Assembly: GCA_029250945.1 (NCBI GenBank)
Contig: JAQXEG010000038.1
Span: forward strand, 1 to 64,000
Direction: 5' to 3'
DNA length: 64,000 nt
Source of the DNA: Yoonia sp.
GTDB taxonomy: Bacteria > Pseudomonadota > Alphaproteobacteria > Rhodobacterales > Rhodobacteraceae
Position 1 is the stretch's first letter, and each line of letters starts with the position of its first letter. Under the pieces are notes generated by a model. The model was given only the letters and a program-made list of their open reading frames with translations. It was not told the DNA's origin and searched no databases. Made by a program: the position numbers and the translations under genes. Shown in pieces: positions 44,982 to 54,217 of this stretch.

Positions 44982-47124
44982 CCCGACCGCGACCCGCCGT
45001 CATCCCACCAATGATGGCCGCCTGATGACCCGCATCGCGTAAAACCGCGCAAAGGGTGTCTGCCTCTTTCGCAGAAACCGACGCAAGCATTCCGCCCGCC
45101 GTCTGCGGATCGAACATCAAATCCGATATCGCATTTGATGGACCTGTCACAGGCCCGACCCCAGTCACGTTGTCCCCAAACAGGCTCGACCGGATACCCC
45201 GTTGGGACAATTCGAGCGTTCCATTCATCAGCGGTACCGCATCCAGATCAACGGTCGCGTCCATGCCCGATGCCTCGCACATGCCGCTTAGATGCCCCAG
45301 CAGGCCAAACCCTGTAACATCAGTCATCGCATGTGCATCCCTTAAAATTTCCGCGGCGTCTGCTTGTCCCCGCTGCATCAACGCGATGGCGCTGGCCACA
45401 TCTGCGCCATTGGCGGCACCCGCCATCTCAGCGGCCATAATGACACCAAACCCAATCGGCTTTGTCAGGATCAACGCGTCGCCGTCCTGCGCGCCTGCAA
45501 TTGTAATCGGGTCCCGCGTGCAAATGCCGGTGATCGTGAAACCGATCGTCAACTCATCACCCAATGACGTATGCCCACCAACAATCGCGGCACCAGCATC
45601 GGCCATCACAGCGCCCGCGGCAGCCATGATTTCAGCCAATGTGCGGGACTGCATTTGCGCCGACATACGCGGCAGAATAATGTTGATCGTCGCAGCCTGC
45701 GGTGCGGCACCCATCGCCCAAGCATCGCCAAGCGCATGCACAGCCGCGATCCGCGTCATCACAACAGGATCATGCGAAAAGCTGCGCAAATGATCAGTGG
45801 TCATCACCTGCTTTTGCCCGCCGACGGTGATGATCGCGGCGTCATCGCCCGCGACGCTATGCAAATCGTCTCGCCCGTGGTCTGGCAAAGCCGACAGCAC
45901 ATCGCGCAAGGCCGCGCGCCCAACCTTGGCCCCGCACCCGCCGCACATCGGCTTGTCGCCTAGCGCGTCAGCCACGCCCAGCGCTACGGGATCAGGCAGA
46001 TCAGGTTGCACCATTTCAGGCAGTGCAACAAATTGATCCATGAACTTGCGGTCGATCTGATCCTTCCACCGCCACAAAAGCGGACCAGATAGGGCCGTGC
46101 CAAATTTCTCGGCCAGCGCACTTTGCCGCCCAAGCGAGATAAGCTTGAGGTAGTCAGCCTGCGGGCGGTAATCCCGCAGCGCCCCGCCAGACAAAATAGC
46201 CCGCAGGTTTTGGGTCAAAACAGGCGCTTGTCGCACCGCAAAAACACCTGCCTTCGGACGCGGGTTCTCAGCCATATAGGCACAGTCGCCCACGGCAAAA
46301 ATCGACGGGTCCGATGATTGCAGCGTGGGGCCCGTCGCAATAAAGCCATCGTGCATGTCGACGCCGATATCCGATTGCCAATCATGCGGTTTCGCGCCAG
46401 CCGCACCGCTCACAAACCCAGCCACGACCAAACGTCCATCGGACAGGAGCACCCCATCCGCTTCAACCGCTACAACATCAGCACCTTCGATGATTTGCAC
46501 GTCCCGTTCGCTCAGCGCTGTGCGCATTTTACGGCGGGCGATGGTGCCTAGATCCTTCAGGATCTCACCCCGATCAATTAGCGTGACGACAGCGTCCGAC
46601 CCAAGCGAGAACCGCATCGCCATCGCCAGTTCAGCCCCCGCAACGCCGCCACCGATGACCGCCACACGTGGAGCGACAGCATCTTGGCGAAACGCATCCC
46701 AGCGCGTTGCGAATGGTCCCAGCGGTTTCGCAGGCGTGCCAAATTGCGCAAATCCATCAAGTTGCGGCATCGCCGACGTGATCCCGATATCCACGCTGAG
46801 CACATCATAGGCAATCGGCGGACGACCCGCGACCGACACATGCCGCGTATCGCGATCAATCCCGTCAGCGGCGCCAAGGATCAGGCGCGCACCAGCAAAC
46901 CAGCACAGTTTAACCAGATCAATGTCCAGCTCATCGCGCGTATAATGACCTGCGACAAACCCCGGCAACATCCCCGAGTAGGGGGCCGTCGGTCCGGGGT
47001 TGATCACAGTCAAACGCACACCGGGTAATGGGTCCATACCCCATTTGCGCAGCACAAGTGCATGGGTATGACCGCCGCCAATCAGCACAAGGTCACGGGT
47101 CAGGGGAAGATGTTTATTTTGCAT
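44968..47124 (-). CDS. selD: FAD/NAD(P)-dependent oxidoreductase fused to selenophosphate synthase SelD
   Basis: A 718-residue fusion. The N-terminal half (about 1-380) is a pyridine-nucleotide-disulfide-type oxidoreductase of the Ndh-2/sulfide-quinone family: DLVLIGGGHTHALVLRKW (residues 10-27), VAVIGGGVAGAELAMAM, and FAVGDCAYMA. The C-terminal half (about 385-718) is SelD: CGGCGAKVGRAALRDVL near 393-410 with a Cys/Gly pair in place of the Cys/Sec plus Lys, VAGDDAAIITVG and MTDVTGFGLLGHLSGMCEASG. The fusion is known in other bacteria and archaea; it may reduce a selenium compound or sulfur before synthesis (inference). ATG 47124 follows AGGTGG by five bases. Confidence 0.93.
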   Translation of the reverse strand: MQNKHLPLTRDLVLIGGGHTHALVLRKWGMDPLPGVRLTVINPGPTAPYSGMLPGFVAGHYTRDELDIDLVKLCWFAGARLILGAADGIDRDTRHVSVAGRPPIAYDVLSVDIGITSAMPQLDGFAQFGTPAKPLGPFATRWDAFRQDAVAPRVAVIGGGVAGAELAMAMRFSLGSDAVVTLIDRGEILKDLGTIARRKMRTALSERDVQIIEGADVVAVEADGVLLSDGRLVVAGFVSGAAGAKPHDWQSDIGVDMHDGFIATGPTLQSSDPSIFAVGDCAYMAENPRPKAGVFAVRQAPVLTQNLRAILSGGALRDYRPQADYLKLISLGRQSALAEKFGTALSGPLLWRWKDQIDRKFMDQFVALPEMVQPDLPDPVALGVADALGDKPMCGGCGAKVGRAALRDVLSALPDHGRDDLHSVAGDDAAIITVGGQKQVMTTDHLRSFSHDPVVMTRIAAVHALGDAWAMGAAPQAATINIILPRMSAQMQSRTLAEIMAAAGAVMADAGAAIVGGHTSLGDELTIGFTITGICTRDPITIAGAQDGDALILTKPIGFGVIMAAEMAGAANGADVASAIALMQRGQADAAEILRDAHAMTDVTGFGLLGHLSGMCEASGMDATVDLDAVPLMNGTLELSQRGIRSSLFGDNVTGVGPVTGPSNAISDLMFDPQTAGGMLASVSAKEADTLCAVLRDAGHQAAIIGGMTAGRGRVTVR

Positions 47125-47149
47125 AACATCCACCTACCCCATCACAGGC

Positions 47150-47686
47150 CTAGGGTGCCACCCATTGCCCGCGCCAGTCACCATCACGTGAGAAAATGAC
47201 ACGCCGGTGGTCGGCCCCAAGGTGCAGCACATCCAACGTATCCACCGCGCAATCCAGCACGGCAAAGGCCGCCTGATTGGCCGGTTTGGCATAAGCCAAT
47301 GCGTCATCAATCGGCTGCCCCGATGCGGGAACGGCACCGTAAGCCTCGCGCGATGCATCTGGGACGGCATCCCAAATGTCGGCCACATCGGCCCCATGCC
47401 GGATCGTCACAGCCGCATTGATGCGCAGTTGAAGCTGGCGGTTTGGCAACCAACACAGCAACCCCGCACGCGGATCGCGACGTAAATGGGCAATCTTTGA
47501 TGACCCCAAATCAGTATGGAATTGCAGTGTCGTAGGCTCTGCACCACGCAGCACGATTGTACGCTGTTGCGGCCCACCATCCGCGTCGACTGTGGCCAGT
47601 GTCCACAGCCGCGTCTCGGCCCGCGAAGCGATTTCATCCCATGCCGCGGACCAAAGGCCGTCTGCCGTTTCAAACCAGTTAGTCAT
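47150..47686 (-). CDS. Pyridoxamine 5'-phosphate oxidase-related FMN-binding protein
   Basis: A 178-residue protein of the split-barrel FMN-binding fold. RLWTLATVDADGGPQQRTIVLRGAEPTTLQFHTD and SSKIAHLRRDPRAGLLCWLPNRQLQLRI correspond to the beta-barrel core that binds FMN in pyridoxamine oxidase and related proteins. It lacks the full PdxH C-terminus (the RIEFW-type motif), so it is a relative, perhaps an alternative PdxH-like or a general-stress FMN protein. It begins eight bases inside the end of the upstream gene and is probably co-transcribed with the ABC cassette. Confidence 0.82.
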   Translation of the reverse strand: MTNWFETADGLWSAAWDEIASRAETRLWTLATVDADGGPQQRTIVLRGAEPTTLQFHTDLGSSKIAHLRRDPRAGLLCWLPNRQLQLRINAAVTIRHGADVADIWDAVPDASREAYGAVPASGQPIDDALAYAKPANQAAFAVLDCAVDTLDVLHLGADHRRVIFSRDGDWRGQWVAP

Positions 47687-48710
47687 AGCCTGTCATCTCC
47701 AAATAACCGCGCCCTGTGTGGGATCCTGTGATACGCACGGGCCCTTCCCAATAGGGGACAGATGTGTCCATCCAGCTTTGCGGGTTGATCGCCGTCACAG
47801 TCGCGTCCAGATCAATATCGGGCAAGGTCACCTGCCATGTCGTCGGCACCTGACGTCCAGCAGCGGCCGTGACATCCAACGGTTCTGCGTTGAATGCCCC
47901 GTTGGGAAATGCGGTTGTTTCGCCGTCAGGCATGATCAGTGTGGCTTGGGTATATGTCTGCGCGCCGCGCAACTGAAACCCCATCAGCTTGGCCCCGTCA
48001 TCAAACGATAACGAAAACCAATCCCAACCAGTTTGATCTGCGGCCAGTGGCTGTGACGACCATTCCCGATCTAGCCATGCGCTGCCGGTTACTGCGACCT
48101 CCCCATCGGGGAGTTTCAGCGTGCCGGTCACATCAAAAAACGGTTGTGAGAAATAGTAGGATGCCTGCCCCTGTGCCGATTTCACCGAATAGCCAGCGTC
48201 GCCGTGAAACACCCGCGGGCCCGTTGCCGACAGCGCCATGTCATAGGCAAAGTCCGGACCGGTGGCCCGCAGCCGTGCATCTGCATCGGGGCCCTCAAAC
48301 GCCCAATCATCAATCCACGCAGCAAAGGGGTCGGTAATCACGCCAGCCTGACCGATTCCCCCACGCGCAAGGCGTTCCGTCACAAAATGCGCATCGGGTG
48401 TCGTGACAGCCGCGTGACCCATCCAAAGCTGCGGGCTATCCCACCCTTCGCCCTTGTCGGGTGACAGCGCCGTGCGGAACAACGTCCATTGCAGGCCATA
48501 GTCTGTCTCATCATCCGCGCGCAGATTTGCTGTCAAATACCACCATTCAATCCGATAATCAGGATGTGGGCCATCATCGGTGGGGAAGTCAAATACCTTG
48601 CCGGGCGTTGGTACAGCGAAATCCTCGACACTGGTGCCAAGACCCGCGAACCCTTGGGCCGCCGCTGCAAATGGGAACCAGAAAAGGGCGCACAAAAGCT
48701 TAACGTTCAT
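47679..48710 (-). CDS. CrtC/AttH-like lipocalin-type periplasmic protein
   Basis: A 343-residue protein with a signal peptide (residues 1-18, LLCALFWFPFAAAAQG). The family is PF07143/PF17186, with two lipocalin-like barrels, first seen in carotenoid hydratase CrtC and in AttH: DYRIEWWYLTANL near 50, the GWDWFSLSFDDGAKLMGFQLRG block near 220 and ITGSHTGRGYLEMTGYD at the end. It sits right after the FtsX permease, overlapping it by 11 bases, as in the AttEFGH-type arrangement of ATPase, permease and lipocalin. ATG 48710; a TTG lies upstream. Confidence 0.85.
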   Translation of the reverse strand: MNVKLLCALFWFPFAAAAQGFAGLGTSVEDFAVPTPGKVFDFPTDDGPHPDYRIEWWYLTANLRADDETDYGLQWTLFRTALSPDKGEGWDSPQLWMGHAAVTTPDAHFVTERLARGGIGQAGVITDPFAAWIDDWAFEGPDADARLRATGPDFAYDMALSATGPRVFHGDAGYSVKSAQGQASYYFSQPFFDVTGTLKLPDGEVAVTGSAWLDREWSSQPLAADQTGWDWFSLSFDDGAKLMGFQLRGAQTYTQATLIMPDGETTAFPNGAFNAEPLDVTAAAGRQVPTTWQVTLPDIDLDATVTAINPQSWMDTSVPYWEGPVRITGSHTGRGYLEMTGYD

Positions 48711-51072
48711 TGGCAAACACCTTTAGCAAATCGGCGGGCAGCGTGCGTGCCAACCGCACCGCTGGCCAGAGCGCGGCACCCATTGCGGCCAGCACCGCAA
48801 ACCCGCCCAGCGCGGCATAATCCCACGGGAACACATACATTGGTAACCGCCAGCCGAACGCCGCGACGTTCACGACCGCCAGCAACACCCACGCCAGCGC
48901 AAGTCCCAACGGCAGCGCCAACAGCCCCGTCAATATCGCCAGCATGACCGTGCGCACCAGTTCCAAGCGCCCCAACGCACCCCGCGTCAGGCCCATCGCC
49001 CAAACCGGTGCCAACTGCGGCACCCGCATTGATGTCAGGGTCAGCAAGCTCATCAAAATGGCGAAACTAGCGACCGCTAGCGTGAGGATATTCAGCGCAT
49101 TTGTGACCGTAAATGTCCGGTCAAAGATGGCCAGTGAATAAGCCTTGATCGCGGCCTGATTGATCATCGCGTCGGGCCGTATCGCCAGCTCGGCTTCCAA
49201 TGCCTGCCGAAGATCACCGACTTGGTCGGGTGCAATCCGCACGCCGAAACGCAGTGCATTAGCATCAGGGAACTGGGTCGCGAATGACACCTCGCCCATG
49301 ATGGCTTGTCCAATCGGGTTGCCGTAATCACCATAGATGCCCGCCACATCGTAGGCATTCGCACCGACCTGAACGCTATCGCCAATCCCGATGTCTGCGC
49401 CACGCGCCAACTGTTCATTGATCAGGATTGCGCGCCCCTCGTGGACGGCATCCCAAGCGTCATCTGCCGCGGCCAAGAACCCCCAGTTGTCCCGGTAGGT
49501 GGCATGGTCACGGGCACCAAACAGCTCTGTCGCGCGGCCTTGGATCGTGACATCTGTTGAGACGATCGGCAGGACAGCGTCCGCCTTAGGCGTGGCATAT
49601 GCCTCAAACAGCCCAGCCTGCGCTGCGGTATCTGTTGTGACATACAGCTCGGACGCAAGGCGTTGATCAAGGAACTCAACAAAGGTTAACCGAAAGCTGC
49701 TGACCATCGTGGACACGCCCACATTCGCCGCCATCGCCAGCAATAGCGCCATCAACGCCAGCGATAGACCCGGTAATTGCTGGCGGGTATCGGCCCAGAA
49801 CCAAGCGGCAACAACGCCCTTGGCGCGACCTTCGGCCAGCTGCAAAAGAACCCGCAAAACGAAAGGCAACAGCAAGGCAGCCCCGACCAGCAACGCGCCC
49901 AACAGGGCAAAGCCGGACACGACCCCATCTGCGACAAATGCCAAAATGCATGCGATCATCAACAATGCGACACCGACAATGACGGATACCCACGCGCCAC
50001 GGCCTGTCATCACCGATTGGGCGCGGGCATGTGCGCCAGACAGCAACGACGTCCGTGACAACGACCAAAGCGCCTGCGCACCCGCCATCGCGGTGCCACC
50101 GACCGCGATGGCCATGCCTGACACCCACCAGATTGGGCGCAGCTGCAACGTACCGGTCACATCCGCCCCGTAAAGCCCGCGCAATGTCGCCGCCACGTCG
50201 GGTAACAGCAAACCCGCGATGACATAGCCCAGCCCAACGCCAATCGCCCCTGCGATGATGGCCAACACCAACAGCTCGATACCGATCAGGGCCATCAGCA
50301 ACCGCAGCGGCGCACCCAATGCGCGCAGCGTTCGCACCGTGCCGCGCCGCTGTTCAAAAGCAAGGCCAATCGCCCCATGCACGATGAAAATACCCACGGC
50401 GAAGGACAACAGACCAAACGCGGTCAGGTTGAGGTGAAAGCTGTCGGTCAGCCGCCCAATATCCGATCCGTCTTGGGCCACCTGCACCGATAGCTGTGGC
50501 GCAATTTGCGTCACGGGTGTCTGAATGATCGACTGATCGGGCAGGATAATCAGCGCGTCCAATTCGCCACGGCGATCTAAAAGCGTCTGTACCAATCCGA
50601 TATCCGCAAACGCTGTTCCCGGCGCAATATTCGGGTCCGTCATCGCATCCGCGATCTGCACATCAGGGGCCGCGATAATCTGGCCACCTCCAGCCATGAA
50701 GTCCTGTAGGTCTTGCCCGTTCTCGGGGGCAATCGGCGTGATCCCGGCGGGAGCCGTCAGCGGATCAAGACCAACCAGCCGTGCGCCATTCATGCGCCCT
50801 TCGATAACGGGGCTGACCAGCCAACCCGCGCGCCGTAGGTCAATGTATGTGTCTTGCTCAATGGGTTGCCCATCACGGCGCACCAGCCGGTCAAATTGCG
50901 CGTCACCCAAGGTGGCTGAGGCAGCATCATAACTCGCCCGTGCCTCGGCATTAATGGCTTGCACGCCGGACCAAAGTGCAGTCGCAAGGGCCAGTCCAGC
51001 AAGTAAGGTAAACAGCTGTAAAGGATTGCGCCGCCAATGCCCGAACAGAGCCAACAGGATTGTTAGGCTCAC
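48700..51072 (-). CDS. FtsX-like ABC permease
   Basis: A 790-residue inner-membrane permease. One membrane segment near the N-terminus (about 13-33) and two periplasmic domains alternate with six or more further helices, with the FtsX-type core at about 240-380 (LALEQRRGTVRTLRALGAP) and 660-780 (FAILMSLLTLTSMRVPQLAPVWAMG). This double-FtsX layout occurs in LolCE-like and in AttG-type permeases. It partners the ATPase immediately upstream (four-base overlap) and the lipocalin downstream. The substrate is likely a lipid, lipoprotein or peptide (inference from the family). Confidence 0.88.
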   Translation of the reverse strand: MSLTILLALFGHWRRNPLQLFTLLAGLALATALWSGVQAINAEARASYDAASATLGDAQFDRLVRRDGQPIEQDTYIDLRRAGWLVSPVIEGRMNGARLVGLDPLTAPAGITPIAPENGQDLQDFMAGGGQIIAAPDVQIADAMTDPNIAPGTAFADIGLVQTLLDRRGELDALIILPDQSIIQTPVTQIAPQLSVQVAQDGSDIGRLTDSFHLNLTAFGLLSFAVGIFIVHGAIGLAFEQRRGTVRTLRALGAPLRLLMALIGIELLVLAIIAGAIGVGLGYVIAGLLLPDVAATLRGLYGADVTGTLQLRPIWWVSGMAIAVGGTAMAGAQALWSLSRTSLLSGAHARAQSVMTGRGAWVSVIVGVALLMIACILAFVADGVVSGFALLGALLVGAALLLPFVLRVLLQLAEGRAKGVVAAWFWADTRQQLPGLSLALMALLLAMAANVGVSTMVSSFRLTFVEFLDQRLASELYVTTDTAAQAGLFEAYATPKADAVLPIVSTDVTIQGRATELFGARDHATYRDNWGFLAAADDAWDAVHEGRAILINEQLARGADIGIGDSVQVGANAYDVAGIYGDYGNPIGQAIMGEVSFATQFPDANALRFGVRIAPDQVGDLRQALEAELAIRPDAMINQAAIKAYSLAIFDRTFTVTNALNILTLAVASFAILMSLLTLTSMRVPQLAPVWAMGLTRGALGRLELVRTVMLAILTGLLALPLGLALAWVLLAVVNVAAFGWRLPMYVFPWDYAALGGFAVLAAMGAALWPAVRLARTLPADLLKVFANER

Positions 51073-51725
51073 GCGATCTGCCCCGCCCGCAGGAGCACAC
51101 GCCGGTCCAGCTGTGACGCGAGCGCGGTTGAATGGGTCACCATCAGCAGCCCCGCACCTGTTTCTGCCACAAGATCACGCATGACCTGCATCACGCTCGC
51201 GGCGGTGTCCTCATCCAGATTGCCCGTCGGCTCATCCGCCAACACAAGGCGGGGACGCGGCGCGAGGGTGCGCGCAATAGCCACCCGTTGCTGTTGCCCA
51301 CCCGAAAGCTGCTCTGGATACTTTGCCATCTGCGCACCAAGGCCAAGACGATCCACAAGGGCAGCCACCCAAGCGGCATCAAATGTCCCCGAAAGCCTTG
51401 CCTGAAACGCGATATTTGCGGCAACTGTCAGGCTTGGGATCAGATTGAATTGTTGAAATATCACCCCGACAACACCACGCCGCATCTTTGCACGGGCCGC
51501 GTCATCCATGGCGGTGATGTCTGCACCGTCGATCATGACCGTTCCAGTATCCACAACATCCAGCCCGCCAATCACATGCAAAAGCGTGCTTTTCCCGCTT
51601 CCTGATTCACCGGTCAAAGCAAGCGTCTCACCCGCCTCTAGCATCAGATCAACACCGCGCAAAACCGCGAAAGGGCCGTCCGCTGTCACATACGTCTTTT
51701 GAATATTTCGGGCGGATAGCAGCAT
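51069..51725 (-). CDS. LolD-like ABC ATPase
   Basis: A 218-residue ATPase of the MacB/LolD/FtsE group, which powers FtsX-type permeases. Walker A GESGSGKST is at 39-47, the Q-loop follows in FQQFNLIPSLT, the signature LSGGQQQRVAIARTL is at about 133-147, and Walker B is LVLADEPTGNLD. The ATG at 51725 follows AAAGG by nine bases; codons upstream are open for 64 triplets but contain no family sequence. It heads a four-gene unit with FtsX, the lipocalin protein and the FMN-binding protein. Confidence 0.93.
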   Translation of the reverse strand: MLLSARNIQKTYVTADGPFAVLRGVDLMLEAGETLALTGESGSGKSTLLHVIGGLDVVDTGTVMIDGADITAMDDAARAKMRRGVVGVIFQQFNLIPSLTVAANIAFQARLSGTFDAAWVAALVDRLGLGAQMAKYPEQLSGGQQQRVAIARTLAPRPRLVLADEPTGNLDEDTAASVMQVMRDLVAETGAGLLMVTHSTALASQLDRRVLLRAGQIA

Positions 51726-51929
51726 GATCAAGGCCTTTCTCTGGTCCACGATATAACGCGCGACAGCCTGTAGGAAAGGGGCCAGATTCACGCCGGATTG
51801 ACAAAAATTCGCACCGCCATTGATGAAATTCTTAACGATACCCTTCTGTCCCGTTAAGGAATTAGCAACCTCCAAAAACCTAATCTCAACCCATGGGTCG
51901 GGCACAGCAATAGGCAAAGAGGTATCACC

Positions 51930-52097
51930 ATGAACTCCAGCAAATCACGCGGCTACAAGGTTCTGAAACTCCAGGAAACACACCCAGAGGAGATTGGCCG
52001 CGCCGGCGAAGCCGCCACAATGTTCCGGCTCTGGTCCCTGCTATCGGCAGATGAGGGTATTCGCGATTTAACCGTTGGACACCGCAACGTGATCTAA
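51930..52097 (+). CDS. Small hypothetical protein
   Basis: A 55-residue frame from ATG 51930 to TAA 52097, reading MNSSKSRGYKVLKLQE at the start and ending DLTVGHRNVI. It is polar, with a short amphipathic helical section (EEIGRAGEAATMFRLWSLLSADEG) and no membrane segment. AGAGG lies six bases before the ATG. I do not recognise a family. Position and ribosome site support a real gene; nothing more can be said. It stands divergent from the ABC cassette and upstream of the thiolase gene. Confidence 0.5.
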   Translation: MNSSKSRGYKVLKLQETHPEEIGRAGEAATMFRLWSLLSADEGIRDLTVGHRNVI

Positions 52098-52217
52098 ACA
52101 GATAAAGGGGGCGGTCGGGATTACCCCCTCAGACACCGCCATAACGGGCATGACCCCACGTTTTTCTGACGACGCCAAAACTGGCGGATATAGTCAGAGA
52201 AAATAGGGGGCCTTTTC

Positions 52218-53393
52218 ATGACAGATATCGTAATTTTGGGCGGCGCACGCACAGCGATCGGCGGTTTTGGTGGTTCACTTGCTGGCACTTCACCAATTGA
52301 TCTTGGCACGATTGTCGCCAAGGAAGCACTGGCGCGGTCAGGTGTGTCCGGCGACCAAATCGGACAGGTCGCATTTGGCCATGTGATCAACACCGAACCA
52401 CGTGACATGTATGTATCCCGCGTTGCCGCCATGCAGGCAGGCATCCCCGAAAGCACGTCAGCCATGAACCTCAACCGGCTGTGCGGGTCAGGCGTGCAGG
52501 CGATCGTGTCCATGATCCAGTCGCTACAGTTGGGCGACGCGGACTTCGCACTTGCTGGCGGATCAGAAAACATGAGCCGCAGCCCGTATATCATTTCCGA
52601 CCAACGCTGGGGCGCGAAAATGGGCGACGTCAAGACCCAAGATATGATGCTCGGCGCGCTCAACTGTCCATTCGGTATCAGCCATATGGGTGTGACCGCT
52701 GAAAACGTGGCCCGCGAACATAGCATTAGCCGCGATGATCAAGATGCCTTTGCTCTACTCAGTCAAGACCGCGCCGCCGCTGCAGTTTCTGCTGGATATT
52801 TCGATAGCCAGATCGTGCCTGTCCCTGTCCGCGTGAAACGTGACACCGTCGACTTTATCCGCGACGAACACCCCAAGGCGACGACGCTGGACAAACTTAG
52901 CGGTCTGCAGCCTGTGTTCGAAAAGGACGGCACTGTTACCGCGGGCAACGCGTCTGGCCTGAACGACGGGGCAGCTGCGGTTGTCCTTGCCACCGCTGAC
53001 GCCGCGCAAAATGCCGGGCTGACGCCAAAGTTCCGCGTGCTTGGCTACGCCCACGCCGGTGTCCGCCCAGAGGTGATGGGCATTGGTCCCGTACCCGCAG
53101 TGCAAAACCTGCTCAAAAAAACAGGGCTATCCGTTCATGATTTCGACGTCATCGAAAGCAATGAGGCCTTTGCATCCCAAGCCCTTGCCGTCAGCAAAGA
53201 GCTTGGTTTTGATCCCACCCGCGTGAACCCGAATGGCGGTGCTATCGCGCTTGGCCATCCCGTCGGGGCAACCGGCGCGATCATCGCGATCAAGGCGATG
53301 TATGAACTTGAACGGACGTCAGCAAAACGGGCGCTGATCACCATGTGCATCGGCGGCGGCCAGGGTATTGCGCTCGCGATTGAGCGTATCTGA
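52218..53393 (+). CDS. Acetyl-CoA acetyltransferase (thiolase II)
   Basis: A 391-residue thiolase, the type that condenses two acyl-CoA units. The catalytic triad is visible: Cys89 in NRLCGSGVQA, His347 in GGAIALGHPVGATG and Cys377 in CIGGGQGIA. Length and loop sequences (ISHMGVTAENVA) fit the biosynthetic acetyl-CoA acetyltransferase subfamily (PhaA/BktB-like) but not clearly the beta-oxidation one. It stands alone on the plus strand, without a PHB reductase or synthase neighbour, so its pathway in this strain is open. GGGG precedes the ATG. Confidence 0.93.
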   Translation: MTDIVILGGARTAIGGFGGSLAGTSPIDLGTIVAKEALARSGVSGDQIGQVAFGHVINTEPRDMYVSRVAAMQAGIPESTSAMNLNRLCGSGVQAIVSMIQSLQLGDADFALAGGSENMSRSPYIISDQRWGAKMGDVKTQDMMLGALNCPFGISHMGVTAENVAREHSISRDDQDAFALLSQDRAAAAVSAGYFDSQIVPVPVRVKRDTVDFIRDEHPKATTLDKLSGLQPVFEKDGTVTAGNASGLNDGAAAVVLATADAAQNAGLTPKFRVLGYAHAGVRPEVMGIGPVPAVQNLLKKTGLSVHDFDVIESNEAFASQALAVSKELGFDPTRVNPNGGAIALGHPVGATGAIIAIKAMYELERTSAKRALITMCIGGGQGIALAIERI

Positions 53394-53404
53394 TCTTCTT
53401 CAGA

Positions 53405-53425
53405 GCCTAAATATCCCCGCCGGAG
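53405..53425 (-). terminator. Terminator-like repeat copy 3, after yaaA
   Basis: On the minus strand, downstream of the yaaA stop, the sequence CCTCCGGCGGGGATATTT is almost identical to the copy after ribA. It forms a short hairpin with a TATTT tail, and lies between the convergent thiolase and yaaA genes. Confidence 0.55.
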
Positions 53426-53446
53426 GCATCATTTGCCAAAATGATA

Positions 53447-54217
53447 TCAGACCGGATAATCCCGTAGGAACACTGGCTTTTCAGGTGTGGAAAGGTCGGT
53501 GTCATAGGCGTAGCCACCACTATTGAACCCCAGAATATCCGCATGATCCGTCAGACGGTTTTCCACAATGTAACGGGCCATGGCCCCACGTGCGCGTTTG
53601 GCAAAGAATGACACGATCCGTGGGCGGTCATCTTTGACCTCCATAAATTGCGGCGTGATGACGTTTAATTTCAGCGCTTTACGATCCGCAGCCCCAAAAT
53701 ATTCCTGACTGGCGCAATTGATCAAACTATCCGCACCAACTGCAGCGGCGCGCGTGTTCAGCGCCTTTGCAACCGTGTCACCCCAATAATCATACAGCGA
53801 TTTGCCCCGCCGCGTTTTCAAACGGCTGCCCATTTCCAACCGGTAAGGCTGGATCGCGTCCAAGGGGCGCAACACCCCATAAAGCCCGGACAGAATGCCC
53901 AGATGGTCCTGCGCCCATGCAAGATCATCAGGAGTCAATGTCTTGGCCTCTAACCCCTGATAGGTGTCACCATTGAACGCAAGCGCAGCGGGCTTGACCG
54001 CATCCGCCGACGGCTCCACTGCAAAGGCCTTGAACCGGTCGCGGTTTAATTTTGCAAGGTCGTCCGAGATGCTCATCAATCCCTTCAGTTCGGTCAGGGT
54101 CAGGTTGCGCGCTGTTTTGGACAGGCGCACAGCATCTTCCTGAAATTCAGGCATCGTCGGCGCGATATCGGTGGGTGTCATATCCAGCGACTTGGCGGGT
54201 GAAATCACGACTAGCAT
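53447..54217 (-). CDS. yaaA: Peroxide stress protein YaaA
   Basis: A 256-residue YaaA-family (UPF0246) protein that binds DNA and limits iron-dependent damage during peroxide stress. The opening MLVVISPAKSLDMTP is diagnostic, as are YQGLEA, GILSGLYGVLRPLDAIQPYRLEMG, IVNCASQEYFGAADRKAL and FFAKRARGAMARYI. Full length for the family. It overlaps the upstream pncA by one base (TAATG), so the two are co-transcribed. Confidence 0.95.
   Translation of the reverse strand: MLVVISPAKSLDMTPTDIAPTMPEFQEDAVRLSKTARNLTLTELKGLMSISDDLAKLNRDRFKAFAVEPSADAVKPAALAFNGDTYQGLEAKTLTPDDLAWAQDHLGILSGLYGVLRPLDAIQPYRLEMGSRLKTRRGKSLYDYWGDTVAKALNTRAAAVGADSLINCASQEYFGAADRKALKLNVITPQFMEVKDDRPRIVSFFAKRARGAMARYIVENRLTDHADILGFNSGGYAYDTDLSTPEKPVFLRDYPV

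Noticed and set aside
44968-47124. Selenocysteine UGA codon in selD
   Set aside because: The catalytic region CGGCGAK has ordinary codons and no in-frame TGA.
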